Shown here one piece after another: positions 48,763 through 59,119 of a stretch of DNA of 64,000 nt; position 1 is the first letter of the stretch, and the number at the start of each line of letters is the position of its first letter. Made by a program: the position numbers and the translations under genes. The notes under the pieces were generated by a model. It saw only the letters and a program-made list of their open reading frames with translations, was not told the origin of the DNA and did not search any database. The DNA comes from Pseudomonas extremaustralis (GTDB lineage: Bacteria > Pseudomonadota > Gammaproteobacteria > Pseudomonadales > Pseudomonadaceae): contig NZ_LT629689.1 of the NCBI RefSeq assembly GCF_900102035.1, forward strand, positions 5,800,501 through 5,864,500, read 5' to 3'.

Positions 48763-50097
48763 TCAGACGTCTACGGTAGGAATCTTGCGCGGGGCCATGA
48801 AGTACAGCCAGGTCAGCGCAATGAAGTACATCGCCGGAATCAGGGTGAACAACACGGTGTAGTTGTTGTTCGTCACCGTCAGGATATGGCCGACGATCTG
48901 GGTCATGAACATGCCGCCGATGGCCGCGCACATGCCGCCGAAGCCGAACACCGTACTCATCATGTGCTTGGGCGTGTAGTCCATCACCAGGCTCCAGATG
49001 TTGGCGGTCCAGGCCTGGTGCGCACCGATGGCCAGGGAGATGGCAAACACTGCGACCCACAGCTGGCTGGAACCGGCCGCCATGATCACGCCGATAATGC
49101 AGCAGGCGAACATCAGCATCGACAGGAGCCGCGCCTTGATCGGATTCATCCCGCGGCCGATCAGGAACGACGACAGAATCCCCCCACCCACACTGCCGAA
49201 GTCGGCTGTCAGGTAGATGATGATCAGCGGGATACCCATCTGGGTCACGTTGATGCCCAGGTTGTATTGCTGGTTCAGAAACGGCGGCAGCCAGTACAGG
49301 TAGAACCAGAACACCGGCGCAGTCATCGAGTAGGCCAGGGCAAAAGCCCAGGTGCCGCGCATGCGCAGGATACGGCTGAAGGGCACGCGGGGTTGTTCCG
49401 GTTCGACTTCCTTTTGCACGTAATCCAATTCGGATTGCTTAACGGTCGGATGCTCTTCCGGGTTGTAGTACTTCAGGCCCCAGCAGATCAGCCAGATACC
49501 GCCGAGCGCCGACATGCACAGGAACGCCGCCTGCCAGCCCCACGCGTGCAGGATCAACGGCAGCAGCATTGGCGTCATCATTGCGCCGACGTTGGTGCCG
49601 GCGTTGAAGATACCAGTGGCCACCGCGCGCTCACCGGCGGGGAACCACAGGCGGGTGGTCTTGACGCAGGCCGGGTAGTTGGCGGCTTCGGTCAGCCCGA
49701 GGATGAAGCGGCAGACCATAAAGCCGACCGCCGAGGTGGCCAGGCCGTGGGCGCCGGTCGCCAGGCTCCACAGCAGCACCGCGCAGAAGAACACGCGTTT
49801 GACGCCGACACGGTCGATCAGGCGGCCTTGCAGTACAAAGCCGCTCGCGTAACCGACCTGGAACCAGAAGTTGATGTTGGCGTAGTCCATCGCCGTCCAG
49901 CTCATTTCTTTGGCGAGGATCGGTTGCATCACGCCCAGGGCGGCGCGGTCGATGTAGTTGAGGGTGGTGGCGAAGAACACCAGGGCCAACATGCCCCAGC
50001 GTGTCTTGCCCACGGCCAGTGCGCCGCGGATCTTGTCGCCGATGCCGGCGTGCGGGGTGGCCGCACGAGCGGCCAGAACGGAGTTTTGCGTAGGCAT
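48763..50097 (-). CDS. MFS transporter, probably for quinate/shikimate or dehydroshikimate
   Basis: 444 residues with twelve membrane segments. LNYIDRAALGVMQP near the start and RLIDRVGVKRVF in the loop after segment 2 mark the anion:cation symporter (phthalate/galactarate-like) MFS family. It is divergent from quiC with a 232-base gap that contains a PcaR-like box, so uptake of a quinate-pathway aromatic precursor is the likely role. Substrate assignment comes from context only. Confidence 0.8.
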   Translation of the reverse strand: MPTQNSVLAARAATPHAGIGDKIRGALAVGKTRWGMLALVFFATTLNYIDRAALGVMQPILAKEMSWTAMDYANINFWFQVGYASGFVLQGRLIDRVGVKRVFFCAVLLWSLATGAHGLATSAVGFMVCRFILGLTEAANYPACVKTTRLWFPAGERAVATGIFNAGTNVGAMMTPMLLPLILHAWGWQAAFLCMSALGGIWLICWGLKYYNPEEHPTVKQSELDYVQKEVEPEQPRVPFSRILRMRGTWAFALAYSMTAPVFWFYLYWLPPFLNQQYNLGINVTQMGIPLIIIYLTADFGSVGGGILSSFLIGRGMNPIKARLLSMLMFACCIIGVIMAAGSSQLWVAVFAISLAIGAHQAWTANIWSLVMDYTPKHMMSTVFGFGGMCAAIGGMFMTQIVGHILTVTNNNYTVLFTLIPAMYFIALTWLYFMAPRKIPTVDV

Positions 50098-50215
50098 GAG
50101 GGAGTACCCGGTTTTTGAAATTTTTATGGTGTGTGCTGGGTCTTTTCTGGGGTGTAGCTACGGGACCGATGGTGCGCAGTGGCTAAAAAATCGTCAATTC
50201 GCAACATGGCATTGT

Positions 50216-50230
50216 GTTCGATAATCGCCC
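50216..50230 (+). promoter_or_regulatory. PcaR-like operator between the MFS gene and quiC
   Basis: GTTCGATAATCGCCC matches, in 14 of 15 positions, the PcaR box GTTCGATAATCGCAC known from Pseudomonas putida beta-ketoadipate genes. It lies 114-119 bases from both divergent start codons. Confidence 0.55.
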
Positions 50231-50329
50231 TGAAAACTAACCGGTTCGTACATTTCAATTGCTGTGTACAGTTTAGCGGCCAATAATTTGCGGTAAATAA
50301 GACCAGCCAAAAATGCCGGGAGTCGCCCC

Positions 50330-52231
50330 ATGCAACGCTCTATTGCCACCGTTTCCTTGAGCGGAACCCTGCCGGAAAAACTTGAAGCCATCGCGGCTGC
50401 TGGGTTCGATGGTGTCGAAATCTTTGAAAACGATCTGCTGTATTACGATGGAAGCCCCCGGGAAATCAGGCAAATGTGTGCCGACCTGGGCATTGCCATC
50501 ACCCTGTTCCAGCCGTTTCGTGACTTCGAAGGCTGCCGCCGCGACCGCCTGGCGCGCAACCTGGAGCGGGCCGAGCGCAAATTCGACCTGATGCACGAGT
50601 TGGGCACCGACCTGGTGCTGGTGTGCAGCAATGCCTCGGCCGATTGCGTCGGCGATGAGCGTATTTTGCTCGATGACTTGAGCCTGTTGGCCGAACACGC
50701 CGGGCGCCGAGGTATGCGTATCGGTTACGAGGCGTTGGCCTGGGGCAAGCACGTCAACACCTGGCAGCAGGTGTGGAACCTGGTGCGCCAGGTCGATCAC
50801 CCCAGCCTTGGGGTGTTGCTCGACAGTTTCCACACGCTGTCGCTCAAGGGTGACCCGAGTGCCATCGCCCAGATCCCCGGCGACAAGATTTTCTTCGTGC
50901 AAATGGCCGACGCACCGATCCTGGCCATGGATGTGCTGGAGTGGAGCCGGCATTTCCGCTGCTTCCCAGGGCAGGGCGAATTCGACCTGGCGGGGTTCCT
51001 CGCGCCGATCATCCAGAGCGGCTACACCGGGCCGCTGTCCCTGGAGATTTTCAACGACGGCTTCCGCGCCGCGCCGACCCGGGCGAATGCGGCGGATGGA
51101 TTGCGCTCGCTGCTGTATCTGGAGGAGAAAACCCGCCAGCGCCTGGCTGAAGTGGCGCCCGCCGTGCCGGTGGACATCCTCTTTGAAACCCCGCCCGCCA
51201 GCGAGTATGACGGCATCGAGTTCCTCGAATTCGCGGTGGATGAAAACCTCGCTGCCAAGCTGAGCCATTGGCTGGAGCGCCTGGGGTTCGTCAAGGCCGG
51301 CCAGCACCGCTCCAAGAGCGTGAGCCTGTTGCGCCAGGGTGATATCAACCTGATCCTCAACTGCGAACCCTATTCCTTTGCCCATAACTTTTTCGAAGCC
51401 CATGGGCCGTCGCTGTGCGCCACGGCGATTCGGGTCAAGGACAGCGCCAAGGCCCTGGAACGGGCGGTGGCCTACAAAGGTCAGCCCTATCGCGGTCTGG
51501 TCGGGCCGAACGAGCTGGAACTGGCAGCGGTGCGCGCGCCGGACGGCAGTCTGATTTACCTGGTGGACCAGAACGAAGGTGGAATCTACGCCACCGATTT
51601 CAACCTGCAACCGACACCCGCCGCGAGCGGTGGCCTGCTGCGTATCGATCACATGGCCATGGCCTTGCCGGCCGACAGCCTCGACAGTTGGGTGCTGTTC
51701 TACAAGAGCCTGCTGGATTTCGAGGCCGATGATGAAGTGGTCCTGCCCGACCCCTACGGCCTGGTGAAAAGCCGCGCACTGCGCAGCCGCTGCAGCTCGA
51801 TTCGCCTGCCGCTGAATATCTCCGAGAACCGCAACACCGCGATTTCCCACGCGTTATCGAGCTATCGCGGTTCGGGCGTGCACCACATTGCCTTCGACTG
51901 CGCGGACATTTTCGCTGAGGTGCGCCGGGCCAAGGACGCGGGCGTGCCGCTGCTGGATATCCCGCTCAACTACTACGACGACCTGGCGGCGCGTTTTGAT
52001 TTCGACGACGAGTTCCTCAGCGAGTTGGCGTACTACAACGTGTTGTACGACCGCGACGCCCAGGGCGGTGAGTTGTTTCATGTGTACACCGAGCCGTTCG
52101 AAGGGCGGTTTTTCTTCGAAATCATCCAGCGCAAGAACGGTTACGCCGGCTACGGCGCGGCCAACGTCGCGGTGCGTCTGGCGGCGATGGCCAAATCGCG
52201 CAGCGGTGCTGTACGCCAGGCCCGTTTATGA
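50330..52231 (+). CDS. quiC: 3-Dehydroshikimate dehydratase QuiC (fused to an HPPD-like domain)
   Basis: 633 residues, two domains. Residues 1-275 are a sugar-isomerase-like TIM barrel with the metal sites GVEIFENDL, RIGYEALAW, GVLLDSFH and SLEIFND that converts 3-dehydroshikimate to protocatechuate. Residues of about 290-620 are a vicinal-oxygen-chelate double domain resembling 4-hydroxyphenylpyruvate dioxygenase (FLEFAVDENLAAKL, HHIAFDCADIF, GRFFFEIIQRKNGYAGYG). This fusion is the usual pseudomonad QuiC; the role of the second domain is unclear. The ATG follows GGGAG. The TetR-family gene is immediately downstream. Confidence 0.9.
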   Translation: MQRSIATVSLSGTLPEKLEAIAAAGFDGVEIFENDLLYYDGSPREIRQMCADLGIAITLFQPFRDFEGCRRDRLARNLERAERKFDLMHELGTDLVLVCSNASADCVGDERILLDDLSLLAEHAGRRGMRIGYEALAWGKHVNTWQQVWNLVRQVDHPSLGVLLDSFHTLSLKGDPSAIAQIPGDKIFFVQMADAPILAMDVLEWSRHFRCFPGQGEFDLAGFLAPIIQSGYTGPLSLEIFNDGFRAAPTRANAADGLRSLLYLEEKTRQRLAEVAPAVPVDILFETPPASEYDGIEFLEFAVDENLAAKLSHWLERLGFVKAGQHRSKSVSLLRQGDINLILNCEPYSFAHNFFEAHGPSLCATAIRVKDSAKALERAVAYKGQPYRGLVGPNELELAAVRAPDGSLIYLVDQNEGGIYATDFNLQPTPAASGGLLRIDHMAMALPADSLDSWVLFYKSLLDFEADDEVVLPDPYGLVKSRALRSRCSSIRLPLNISENRNTAISHALSSYRGSGVHHIAFDCADIFAEVRRAKDAGVPLLDIPLNYYDDLAARFDFDDEFLSELAYYNVLYDRDAQGGELFHVYTEPFEGRFFFEIIQRKNGYAGYGAANVAVRLAAMAKSRSGAVRQARL

Positions 52232-52308
52232 CGGCAGGTCAGGTGCTTCCTTCGGGAAGCGCCGCGGCCCATAATCGCCGTCTGCATAACAATGGCCGTG
52301 AGCGCACC

Positions 52309-52974
52309 ATGACCTCGAGTCCCGAACTCCCCGCGGTATCCGACGCACCGCGCAAGAGTCGTAAGAACAATCCAGAAAAGACCCGCGAAAACATTCTTCA
52401 GGAAGCCATCGTCGAATTTGTTCAGCAGGGCCTGTCCGGCGCTCGCGTGGATGCGATCGCCGAGCGCATCCACACCTCCAAGCGCATGATCTATTACTAC
52501 TTCGGCAGCAAAGAGCAGTTGTACGTCGAAGTGCTGGAGAAACTCTACGGCGACATTCGCAACACCGAATCGCGCATGAATCTCACCGCCCTGGAACCGC
52601 GCGAAGCGATCCGCCGGCTGGTGGAATTCACCTTCGATCACCATGACCAGAACGTGGATTTCGTGCGCATCGTCAGCATCGAAAATATCCACAATGCCGA
52701 GTACGTGAAGCGTTCCGATGCGATCAAGGCGATGAACAACAACATCCTCGAAGCGTTGGGCGCTACCTTGCGCCGTGGCGCCGAGATGGGGTTGTTCCGC
52801 GAGGGGCTGGTGCCGTTGGATGTGCACCTGCTGATCAACTCATTCTGCTTTTACCGGGTGTCCAACCGTCATACGTTCGGTGAGATCTTTCAGATCGAAC
52901 TGTCGGATGAGGCGGTTAAACAGCGGCATCGCGAGATGATCTGCGAGTCGGTACTGCGTTACCTGCAGGCCTGA
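52309..52974 (+). CDS. TetR-family regulator, probably of the quinate/shikimate genes
   Basis: 221 residues from the ATG at 52309; an alternative in-frame start at 52228 overlaps quiC but adds an unstructured segment. The TetR DNA-binding domain is clear (TRENILQEAIVEFVQQGLSGARVDAIAERIHTSKRMIYYYFGSKEQLYVEVL), followed by a TetR_C helical ligand domain. It lies downstream of quiC and next to the aroE/aroQ pair on the other strand, so it likely senses a pathway intermediate. The name QuiR would fit but is not proven. Confidence 0.85.
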   Translation: MTSSPELPAVSDAPRKSRKNNPEKTRENILQEAIVEFVQQGLSGARVDAIAERIHTSKRMIYYYFGSKEQLYVEVLEKLYGDIRNTESRMNLTALEPREAIRRLVEFTFDHHDQNVDFVRIVSIENIHNAEYVKRSDAIKAMNNNILEALGATLRRGAEMGLFREGLVPLDVHLLINSFCFYRVSNRHTFGEIFQIELSDEAVKQRHREMICESVLRYLQA

Positions 52975-52990
52975 AAAAAACGTTGATGCC

Positions 52991-53021
52991 TGTGGTGAGC
53001 GGGGCAAGCCCGCTCGCCACA
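52991..53021. repeat. REP-like palindrome
   Basis: TGTGGTGAGCGGGGCAAGCC pairs with its own 3' half (CGCTCGCCACA), a perfect-stem palindrome between the convergent TetR and aroE genes. It may also act as a bidirectional terminator. Confidence 0.7.
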
Positions 53022-53065
53022 ATTCGCAGTTCACAGCACAGCCACAAGCAACGAGCGCGGTTCAC

Positions 53066-53917
53066 TCAGTGAGTGTTCATGCTCTGAAAGTGCGCCAGCA
53101 TGCGTTGCGCATCCGGGACTTCACCGCTGAACAACTCAAACGCCTTCACTGCCTGAAACACGGCCATGTTGCCGCCATCCAGCGTGCGGCACCCCAAGGC
53201 GCGGGCGGTGCGCAGCAGTTCGGTTTCCAATGGGAAATACACGACCTCGGCGACCCACAGCTGCGCGCGTAACAGGGCAGCCGGTACCGGCATGCCGGGC
53301 AGTTTGGCCATGCCCATCGGGGTGGTGTTGACCAGGCCATCGGCCTCGGCCATGGCGTTCTCAAGATCATGGCCTACCTGGGCGCGACCGCTGCCGAAAC
53401 GCTGGGCGAGGTTATCCGCCAAGTCGCTGGCGCGGGTGGCGTCCACGTCAAAAATACTCAACTGTTCCACACCCTCGGCCAGCAGTGCATGCGCCACTGC
53501 CGCGCCCGCGCCGCCGGCGCCCATCTGCACCACGCGCTGGCGCGGCACGTCATTGAGGTTACGTCGAAAGCCTTCGGCGAAGCCCAGGCAATCGGTGTTG
53601 TGGCCGATGCGCTTGCCGTCCTTGAACACCACGGTATTTACCGCGCCAATGCCCCGGGCTTCGTCAGACAGTTCATCCAACAGCGGCAGGATCGCCTGCT
53701 TGCACGGGTAGGTAATGTTCAGCCCGGTGAAGTTCATGTACTCGGCTGCGCGCAGCAGGTCGGGCAGGGCGTTGATGTCCAGGTGCAGGGGCTCAAGGTC
53801 GATCAGGCGATACAGGTAGCGCAGCCCGTTGGCATCGCCTTCCTGCTCATGCAGGGCCGGGGTGCGGGAGGCCTGGATGCCGGTGCCGATCAGCCCGGCG
53901 AGAATGCGTGGTTTCAT
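53066..53917 (-). CDS. Shikimate (quinate) dehydrogenase, AroE family
   Basis: 283 residues. N-terminal substrate domain with [35 protein letters not shown] (catalytic Lys) and IGAVNTVVF, then the NAD(P) domain [13 protein letters not shown] and the end motif [18 protein letters not shown]. The [12 protein letters not shown] form, in place of the biosynthetic GxPIxHSxSPxxHN, marks the catabolic shikimate/quinate dehydrogenase group. It probably oxidises shikimate or quinate for degradation. It overlaps aroQ by four bases. Confidence 0.88.
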   Translation of the reverse strand: MKPRILAGLIGTGIQASRTPALHEQEGDANGLRYLYRLIDLEPLHLDINALPDLLRAAEYMNFTGLNITYPCKQAILPLLDELSDEARGIGAVNTVVFKDGKRIGHNTDCLGFAEGFRRNLNDVPRQRVVQMGAGGAGAAVAHALLAEGVEQLSIFDVDATRASDLADNLAQRFGSGRAQVGHDLENAMAEADGLVNTTPMGMAKLPGMPVPAALLRAQLWVAEVVYFPLETELLRTARALGCRTLDGGNMAVFQAVKAFELFSGEVPDAQRMLAHFQSMNTH

Positions 53918-54363
53918 TGGGAAGTCCCTTTCAACAGCTGGCTGAAATGTTCCAGGGCCAAGTGGTAGCCATGGCTGCCGAATCCCGCCAGCACCGCCTT
54001 GGCGATGGGCGATACGAACGAGTGATGCCGGAACGCTTCGCGGGCGTGCACGTTGGATAAATGCACCTCGATCACCGGCACTTCACTGGCCACCAGCGCA
54101 TCGCGAATCGCCACGGATGTGTGCGTCCAGGCCGCCGGGTTGATCACGATTCCGGCGCAACGGCCGCGCGCGCCGTGGATCCAGTCCAGCAGCTCGCCTT
54201 CGTGGTTGGTCTGGCGAAATTCGATCTTCAGTCCCAGTTGTTCAGCGCTGCGACCGCACAGGGCAGCGACGTCGGCCAGGGTTTCGTGGCCGTAGGTGGC
54301 GGGCTCGCGGGTGCCGAGCAGGTTGAGGTTGGGGCCGTTGAGCACCATCACGATGGACGGCAT
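53914..54363 (-). CDS. aroQ: Type II 3-dehydroquinate dehydratase
   Basis: 149 residues from the ATG at 54363, chosen because GGAG is nine bases upstream and [20 protein letters not shown] is the family start. Catalytic residues: Arg in GTREPATYG, Tyr in the same loop, Asn in [20 protein letters not shown], and His in [13 protein letters not shown]. It interconverts 3-dehydroquinate and 3-dehydroshikimate. Coupling to the catabolic shikimate dehydrogenase gene and nearby quiC suggest a degradative paralogue of the chromosomal biosynthetic aroQ. Confidence 0.93.
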   Translation of the reverse strand: MPSIVMVLNGPNLNLLGTREPATYGHETLADVAALCGRSAEQLGLKIEFRQTNHEGELLDWIHGARGRCAGIVINPAAWTHTSVAIRDALVASEVPVIEVHLSNVHAREAFRHHSFVSPIAKAVLAGFGSHGYHLALEHFSQLLKGTSQ

Positions 54364-54446
54364 AAGGGGCATCTCCACAGTTATTGTTCGTTGTGGAGAT
54401 AAAATGTACCGGATGGTTAATTTGGTCAATTGATGACGGCGGATGT

Positions 54447-54461
54447 GTTCGATTATCGAAC
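54447..54461 (-). promoter_or_regulatory. PcaR-like palindrome upstream of aroQ
   Basis: GTTCGATTATCGAAC is a perfect palindrome and resembles the PcaR box. It lies 84 bases before the aroQ start. A related site is in the MFS-quiC gap at 50216. Confidence 0.5.
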
Positions 54462-54505
54462 CGTAAATCGGGGGAGGGGGCTACGCTCCTCCCCACATCG
54501 AGGAC

Positions 54506-55585
54506 TCAACGCCGGGTCAACAACACCCCGGATTCCATGTGATGCGTCCACGGGAACTGGTCGAACATCGCGCATTGGGTGATCTGGTGCGTGTCATGCA
54601 GTTGGGCAATGTTTGCCGCCAGCGTCTCCGGGTTGCAGGAGATGTACAGGATGTTGTCGAAACGCCGGGTCAGTTCGCAGGTGTCCGGGTCCATGCCGGC
54701 GCGCGGGGGGTCGACGAACACGCTGCCGAACTCGTAGCTCTTCAGGTCGATGCCGTGCAGGCGGCGGAACGGGCGTACTTCGTTGAGCGCTTCGGTGAGT
54801 TCTTCGGCGGACAGGCGCACCAGGGTGACGTTATCCACCGCGTTTTCATCGAGGTTGCTCAGGGCTGCGTTGACCGAGGTCTTGCTGATCTCGGTGGCCA
54901 GCACTTTACGCACGCGCGTCGCCAGCGGCAGGGTGAAGTTGCCGTTGCCGCAGTACAGCTCCAGCAAGTCGTCCGGGCGATCGCCCAACGCTTCGTAGGC
55001 CCAGTTGAGCATCTTCTGGTTCACCGTGCCGTTGGGCTGGGTGAAGGCGCCTTCGGGTTGGCGGTAGCTGAAGGTGCGCCCGCCGACGTCGAGTTTTTCC
55101 ACCACGTAATCGTGGCCGATCACGTCGCGCTTGCCCTTGGAGCGGCCGATGATGCTCACGTTCAAGTCGGCCGCCAACTGGTTGGCGGCGGTGTGCCAGT
55201 GTTCGTCCAGCGGGCGGTGATAGCACAGGGTGATCATCGCGTCGCCGGCCAGGGTGGTGAGGAACTCCACCTGGAACAGCTTGTGGCTCAGGGCGGCGCT
55301 GGCTTGCCAGGCGGCCTTGAGCTGGGGCATCAACTGGTTGATGCGGGCGCTGGCGATCGGGAAGTCTTCGATCAGGATCGGCGTGCGCTTGTCGTCCTGG
55401 GAGAACATCGCGTAGTGGCGTTCGCCGCCTTCGCGCCACAGGCGGAACTCCGCGCGCAGGCGGAAGTTCTGCAGTGGCGATTCGAAGACCTGCGGCTCGG
55501 GGGCGTCGAACGGTGCCAGCAGGTCACGCAGGCGCGTGACCTTGTCTTGCAGTTGAGCGGTGTAGCGTGCGGCGTCAAAAGTCAT
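54506..55585 (-). CDS. trmA: tRNA (uracil-5-)-methyltransferase TrmA
   Basis: 359 residues. It has the TrmA N-terminal [16 protein letters not shown]-binding [17 protein letters not shown], the catalytic-domain [13 protein letters not shown] and the nucleophile Cys in [14 protein letters not shown], with the end [18 protein letters not shown]. It makes m5U54 (ribothymidine) in the T-loop of tRNA. Its start overlaps the stop of the purine permease gene. Confidence 0.96.
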   Translation of the reverse strand: MTFDAARYTAQLQDKVTRLRDLLAPFDAPEPQVFESPLQNFRLRAEFRLWREGGERHYAMFSQDDKRTPILIEDFPIASARINQLMPQLKAAWQASAALSHKLFQVEFLTTLAGDAMITLCYHRPLDEHWHTAANQLAADLNVSIIGRSKGKRDVIGHDYVVEKLDVGGRTFSYRQPEGAFTQPNGTVNQKMLNWAYEALGDRPDDLLELYCGNGNFTLPLATRVRKVLATEISKTSVNAALSNLDENAVDNVTLVRLSAEELTEALNEVRPFRRLHGIDLKSYEFGSVFVDPPRAGMDPDTCELTRRFDNILYISCNPETLAANIAQLHDTHQITQCAMFDQFPWTHHMESGVLLTRR

Positions 55586-56877
55586 GCGTTGAACCAGCCC
55601 AGCTTGATCACGAACAGAATCGACAGAATCACCAGCGCCGGGTTCAGCTCACGGTAGCGGCCCGAAAGCAGCTTGATGGCGGTCCAGGCGATGAAACCGA
55701 AGGCGATGCCGTTGGCGATGGAGTAAGTGAAGGGCATCGCCAGGGCGGTGATCACCACCGGCGCTGCAACAGTAATGTCGTCCCAGTCGATTTCGGCCAG
55801 GCCGGACGTCATCAGCACGGCGACGAACAGCAGCGCCGGCGCGGTGGCAAAGGCAGGCACGCTGGAGGCCAGCGGCGAGAAGAACAGCGCCAGCAGGAAC
55901 AGGATCGCCACCACCACGGCGGTCAAACCGGTACGGCCACCGGCACTCACGCCGGCGGCGGATTCGATGTAGCTGGTGGTGGTCGAGGTGCCCAGCAGGG
56001 AGCCGGCCATGGCGGCGGTGCTGTCGGCAATCAGGGCGCGGCCCATTTTCGGCATATGGCCGTTCTTGTCCATCAGGCCGGCGCGCTTGGCCACGCCGAT
56101 CAGGGTGCCGGAGTTATCGAACAGGTCGACGAACAGGAAGGCGAAGATCACGCTGACCAGGCCGATGTCCAGCGCGCCTTTGATATCCAGTTGCAGGAAG
56201 GTCGGGGCCAGGGACGGCGGCATGGACGTCACGCCGCCGAACGGGGTGAAGCCCATCGCGATGGAAACGATGGTCACCGCCAGAATGCCGATCAGCACCG
56301 CACCGCGCACTGCCAGGGCTTCCAGCGCAACGATCAGCGCGAAACCGAGAGTGGCGAGGATCGGCGCCGGTTGTTTCAAGTCGCCCAGGCCCACCATGGT
56401 GGCCGGGTTGCTCACCACGATACCGGCGTTGTGCAGGGCGATCAGCGCGAGGAACAGGCCGATACCGGCCGCGATTGCCGAGCGCAGGGGCAGGGGGATG
56501 CTGTTGATGATCCATTCACGGATACGGAAGATCGACAGGATGAAGAACAACACCGCCGAGATGAACACCGCGCCCAGCGCGACTTGCCAGGTATGGCCCA
56601 TGTGCAGGACCACGGTGTAGGTAAAGAAGGCATTGAGGCCCATGCCCGGCGCCAGCGCGATCGGGTAGTTGGCGATCAGGCCCATCACGGTCGAGCCGAT
56701 TGCGGCGGCCAGGCAGGTGGCGACGAACACCGCGCCTTTGTCCATGCCGGTCTCGCCGAGGATGCTCGGGTTCACGAACAGGATGTAGGCCATGGCCAGG
56801 AATGTCGTGATGCCCGCGAGGATCTCGGTGCGCACGTTGGTGTTGTGTGCTTTGAGTTGAAACAGCTTTTCCAGCAT
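55582..56877 (-). CDS. NCS2-family adenine/guanine/hypoxanthine permease
   Basis: 431 residues from the ATG at 56877 ([37 protein letters not shown]), preceded by AGGGAGCAGGC. The start [11 protein letters not shown] and [31 protein letters not shown] and [25 protein letters not shown] are AzgA-subfamily NCS2 motifs, with about twelve to fourteen membrane segments. It imports purines with protons. Longer in-frame starts upstream have no family support. Confidence 0.9.
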   Translation of the reverse strand: MLEKLFQLKAHNTNVRTEILAGITTFLAMAYILFVNPSILGETGMDKGAVFVATCLAAAIGSTVMGLIANYPIALAPGMGLNAFFTYTVVLHMGHTWQVALGAVFISAVLFFILSIFRIREWIINSIPLPLRSAIAAGIGLFLALIALHNAGIVVSNPATMVGLGDLKQPAPILATLGFALIVALEALAVRGAVLIGILAVTIVSIAMGFTPFGGVTSMPPSLAPTFLQLDIKGALDIGLVSVIFAFLFVDLFDNSGTLIGVAKRAGLMDKNGHMPKMGRALIADSTAAMAGSLLGTSTTTSYIESAAGVSAGGRTGLTAVVVAILFLLALFFSPLASSVPAFATAPALLFVAVLMTSGLAEIDWDDITVAAPVVITALAMPFTYSIANGIAFGFIAWTAIKLLSGRYRELNPALVILSILFVIKLGWFNA

Positions 56878-57086
56878 GCCTGCTCCCTGTGACGCTATGT
56901 TGCGTCGTGATTTGTTGACCTCTAAGTCAAAGCACAAATTGCGCCAAGCGCCTTTGGTTTCAGAGAGGATCGGAAAAAGCGGCGCATCATACCAGCAGCC
57001 GAGGCCGTGTGGCGCACGGGCTGCGTATTCTCGGTCATGGCCTTGAGGCATACTGCGCCGATGTTTATTTCAGGGTCATCGACAGC

Positions 57087-57533
57087 ATGAAAAAAGCCAC
57101 CGCGTGGAGTCTAGCTCTGATCCCTTGTGTCGGCCTGTGGCTCGGCGCAGCACCGGTGTGGGGCGCGACTGCACCGCCCTTGAGCGAGGTGCGCGTGTTC
57201 AAGGTCGAATCGGCGCGCTGCAGCGAGACCATCCCGGAGGGCGCACAAAGCACGCAGATGTGCACGCACCGTGGGCCCACCCGGGTGTCGGTGATGGAAG
57301 TCGGCCTGGGCAACAGTCCCATGGGCCGCTTCAACGGCGCCGAACTCGATGGCCAGCGCACCCCGGTGTGCCAGGTCGGTCACGTCAGCGAGGCCTGCCA
57401 GGGCGCGGGCACGCTGATGGGCTACATCTATGTGTTCGACCTGAATGTCGAAGCCCAGGGCTGGTTCGAATACAGCAACTCGTCGATCAACCCGCCGCGA
57501 AATACCCTGAAGACCCTGCTCAATATCCGCTGA
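57087..57533 (+). CDS. Exported hypothetical protein
   Basis: 148 residues from the ATG at 57087. A Sec signal (MKKATAWSLALIPCVGLWLGAAPVWGA) precedes a mature part of about 120 residues with four Cys (SARCSETI, TQMCTHR, TPVCQVG, EACQGAG) that could form two disulfides in the periplasm. The pattern GYIYVFDLNVEAQGWFEYSN is beta-rich. No named family recognised. Confidence 0.75.
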   Translation: MKKATAWSLALIPCVGLWLGAAPVWGATAPPLSEVRVFKVESARCSETIPEGAQSTQMCTHRGPTRVSVMEVGLGNSPMGRFNGAELDGQRTPVCQVGHVSEACQGAGTLMGYIYVFDLNVEAQGWFEYSNSSINPPRNTLKTLLNIR

Positions 57534-57550
57534 CCCCCCTCCCACCTAGC

Positions 57551-58801
57551 TCATGCGCTGGTTTTCAAGACGGGTTCTTCTACCGACGCATGCATGCGGT
57601 CGCGGTGGGCCAGGGTCGGGAAGAGTTTGATCCAGGCCCCGGTCACCACCAAGGTCCCGATCCCGCCCATGACCACGGCGGGCACGGTGCCGAACCAGTG
57701 GGCGGTGATGCCGGACTCGAACTCGCCCAATTGATTGGACGCACCGATAAACAATCCATTGACCGCACTGACCCGCCCGCGCATTTCATCCGGGGTTTCC
57801 AGCTGCACGAAGGACGCGCGGATCACCATGCTGATCATGTCCGCCGCGCCCAGCACCACCAGCACCGCCAGGGAGAACCAGAACGAGGTGGACAGGCCGA
57901 ACGCGATGGTCGCCACGCCGAACACACCCACGGCGGTGAACATTACGCGGCCCACGTGGCGGTCCACCGAAAACCGCGCCAGCCACAGCGACATCAACAA
58001 CGCGCCCACCGCGGGGGCCGAACGCAACAGGCCCAGGCCCCAGGCGCCGGTCAGCAGGATGTCCTTGGCGAACACCGGCAGCAATGCGGTGGCGCCGCCC
58101 AGCAGCACGGCGAACAGATCCAGGGAAATCGCCCCGAGGATATCCGGGCGGCTGCGGATAAAGCGGATGCCGGCCAGCAGCGAATCCAGGGTGGCCTTGC
58201 CTTTGTTCAGTGGGGTCTGGCGCGCGGGCAGGTTGAGGGTCAGCAGGCAGGCGATGAGGTACAGCACCACGGTGGGGCCGTAGACCCACACGCTGCCAAA
58301 CGCATAGAGCAAGCCGCCGAGCGCCGGGGCGACGATGGTCGCCAACTGCTGCGCCGACTGCGACGAGGCCACCGCCCGCGGGAACAGCGCGCTGGGCACG
58401 ATGCTCGGGAGCAGGGCCTGGGTGGTGGGCATTTCAAAGGCGCGGGCGGCGCCGAACAGGAAGGCGAGGATGAAGATCATCTCGCGGGTCACGCTGCCGG
58501 TCAGGCCGCCGATGGCCAGGGACAAGGCAATCAAGGCCTGCACGGTCTGGCAGATAGCGGCGACCTTGCGCCGTTCATAGCGGTCGGCCACATGCCCGGT
58601 GTGCAGCATGAACAAGACGCGCGGCACGAACTGCACCAGGCCGACGAGACCCAGGTCCAGCACATTGCCGGTCAGTTGATAGAGGTTCCAGCCAATGGCC
58701 ACGGAGAGCATCTGGTAGCCGCTGGCGGTAAAGATGCGCGCCAACCAGAACGCGATGAAAGGGCGGTGATGACGCAACAACAACGTGGGTTCACTGGGCA
58801 T
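57551..58801 (-). CDS. MFS exporter (EntS-like)
   Basis: 416 residues with about eleven or twelve membrane segments. The start FIAFWLARIFTASGYQMLSVAIGWNLYQLTG and the loop after segment 2 (HTGHVADRYERRKV) are typical of the enterobactin-exporter-like MFS_3 group; GASNQLGEFESGITAHWFG occurs near segment 10. The function may be export of a siderophore or drug. No siderophore genes are adjacent, so the substrate is open. Confidence 0.85.
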   Translation of the reverse strand: MPSEPTLLLRHHRPFIAFWLARIFTASGYQMLSVAIGWNLYQLTGNVLDLGLVGLVQFVPRVLFMLHTGHVADRYERRKVAAICQTVQALIALSLAIGGLTGSVTREMIFILAFLFGAARAFEMPTTQALLPSIVPSALFPRAVASSQSAQQLATIVAPALGGLLYAFGSVWVYGPTVVLYLIACLLTLNLPARQTPLNKGKATLDSLLAGIRFIRSRPDILGAISLDLFAVLLGGATALLPVFAKDILLTGAWGLGLLRSAPAVGALLMSLWLARFSVDRHVGRVMFTAVGVFGVATIAFGLSTSFWFSLAVLVVLGAADMISMVIRASFVQLETPDEMRGRVSAVNGLFIGASNQLGEFESGITAHWFGTVPAVVMGGIGTLVVTGAWIKLFPTLAHRDRMHASVEEPVLKTSA

Positions 58802-59119
58802 CGGGAATTCGGATCAAGGCCGGACGGAACGGCGAGATTAGCATCAGGCTGTAACAAATAGTTGCGCGAACGGCAGTGAGGCAAGCTGTCACGCGGCAAA
58901 AGACCACACAGTTCGTTCCTGAAAATGGGACTACTCTTTGACCAATGCTTGATCCAGGTCAAAACCCTTGCGGGGATTGTTCTGGTGGCCCTCGGGCTTG
59001 ATTCCCTGCGTGGCTGGTTAAAAAAAGAAACGAATTGAAATTCGCCAGACTCCATATCCGTGGGGGCAGTGGGTGCAGGCTTTCGCCCGCAACCGGTATT
59101 ACCTGACAGAGGAAGACTT
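58802..59119 (+). promoter_or_regulatory. Intergenic region with an ANR/FNR box for cioAB
   Basis: 318 bases between a divergent exporter gene and cioA. At 58949-58962 TTGATCCAGGTCAA matches the FNR/ANR consensus TTGAT-N4-ATCAA in 9 of 10 defined positions, 158 bases before the cioA start. No other gene is visible in the gap. Confidence 0.65.

Noticed and set aside
57104..58861. Long plus-strand open frame of 585 codons across the MFS exporter
   Set aside because: Antisense and shifted-frame translation of real genes; low-complexity His/Gln/Arg composition.
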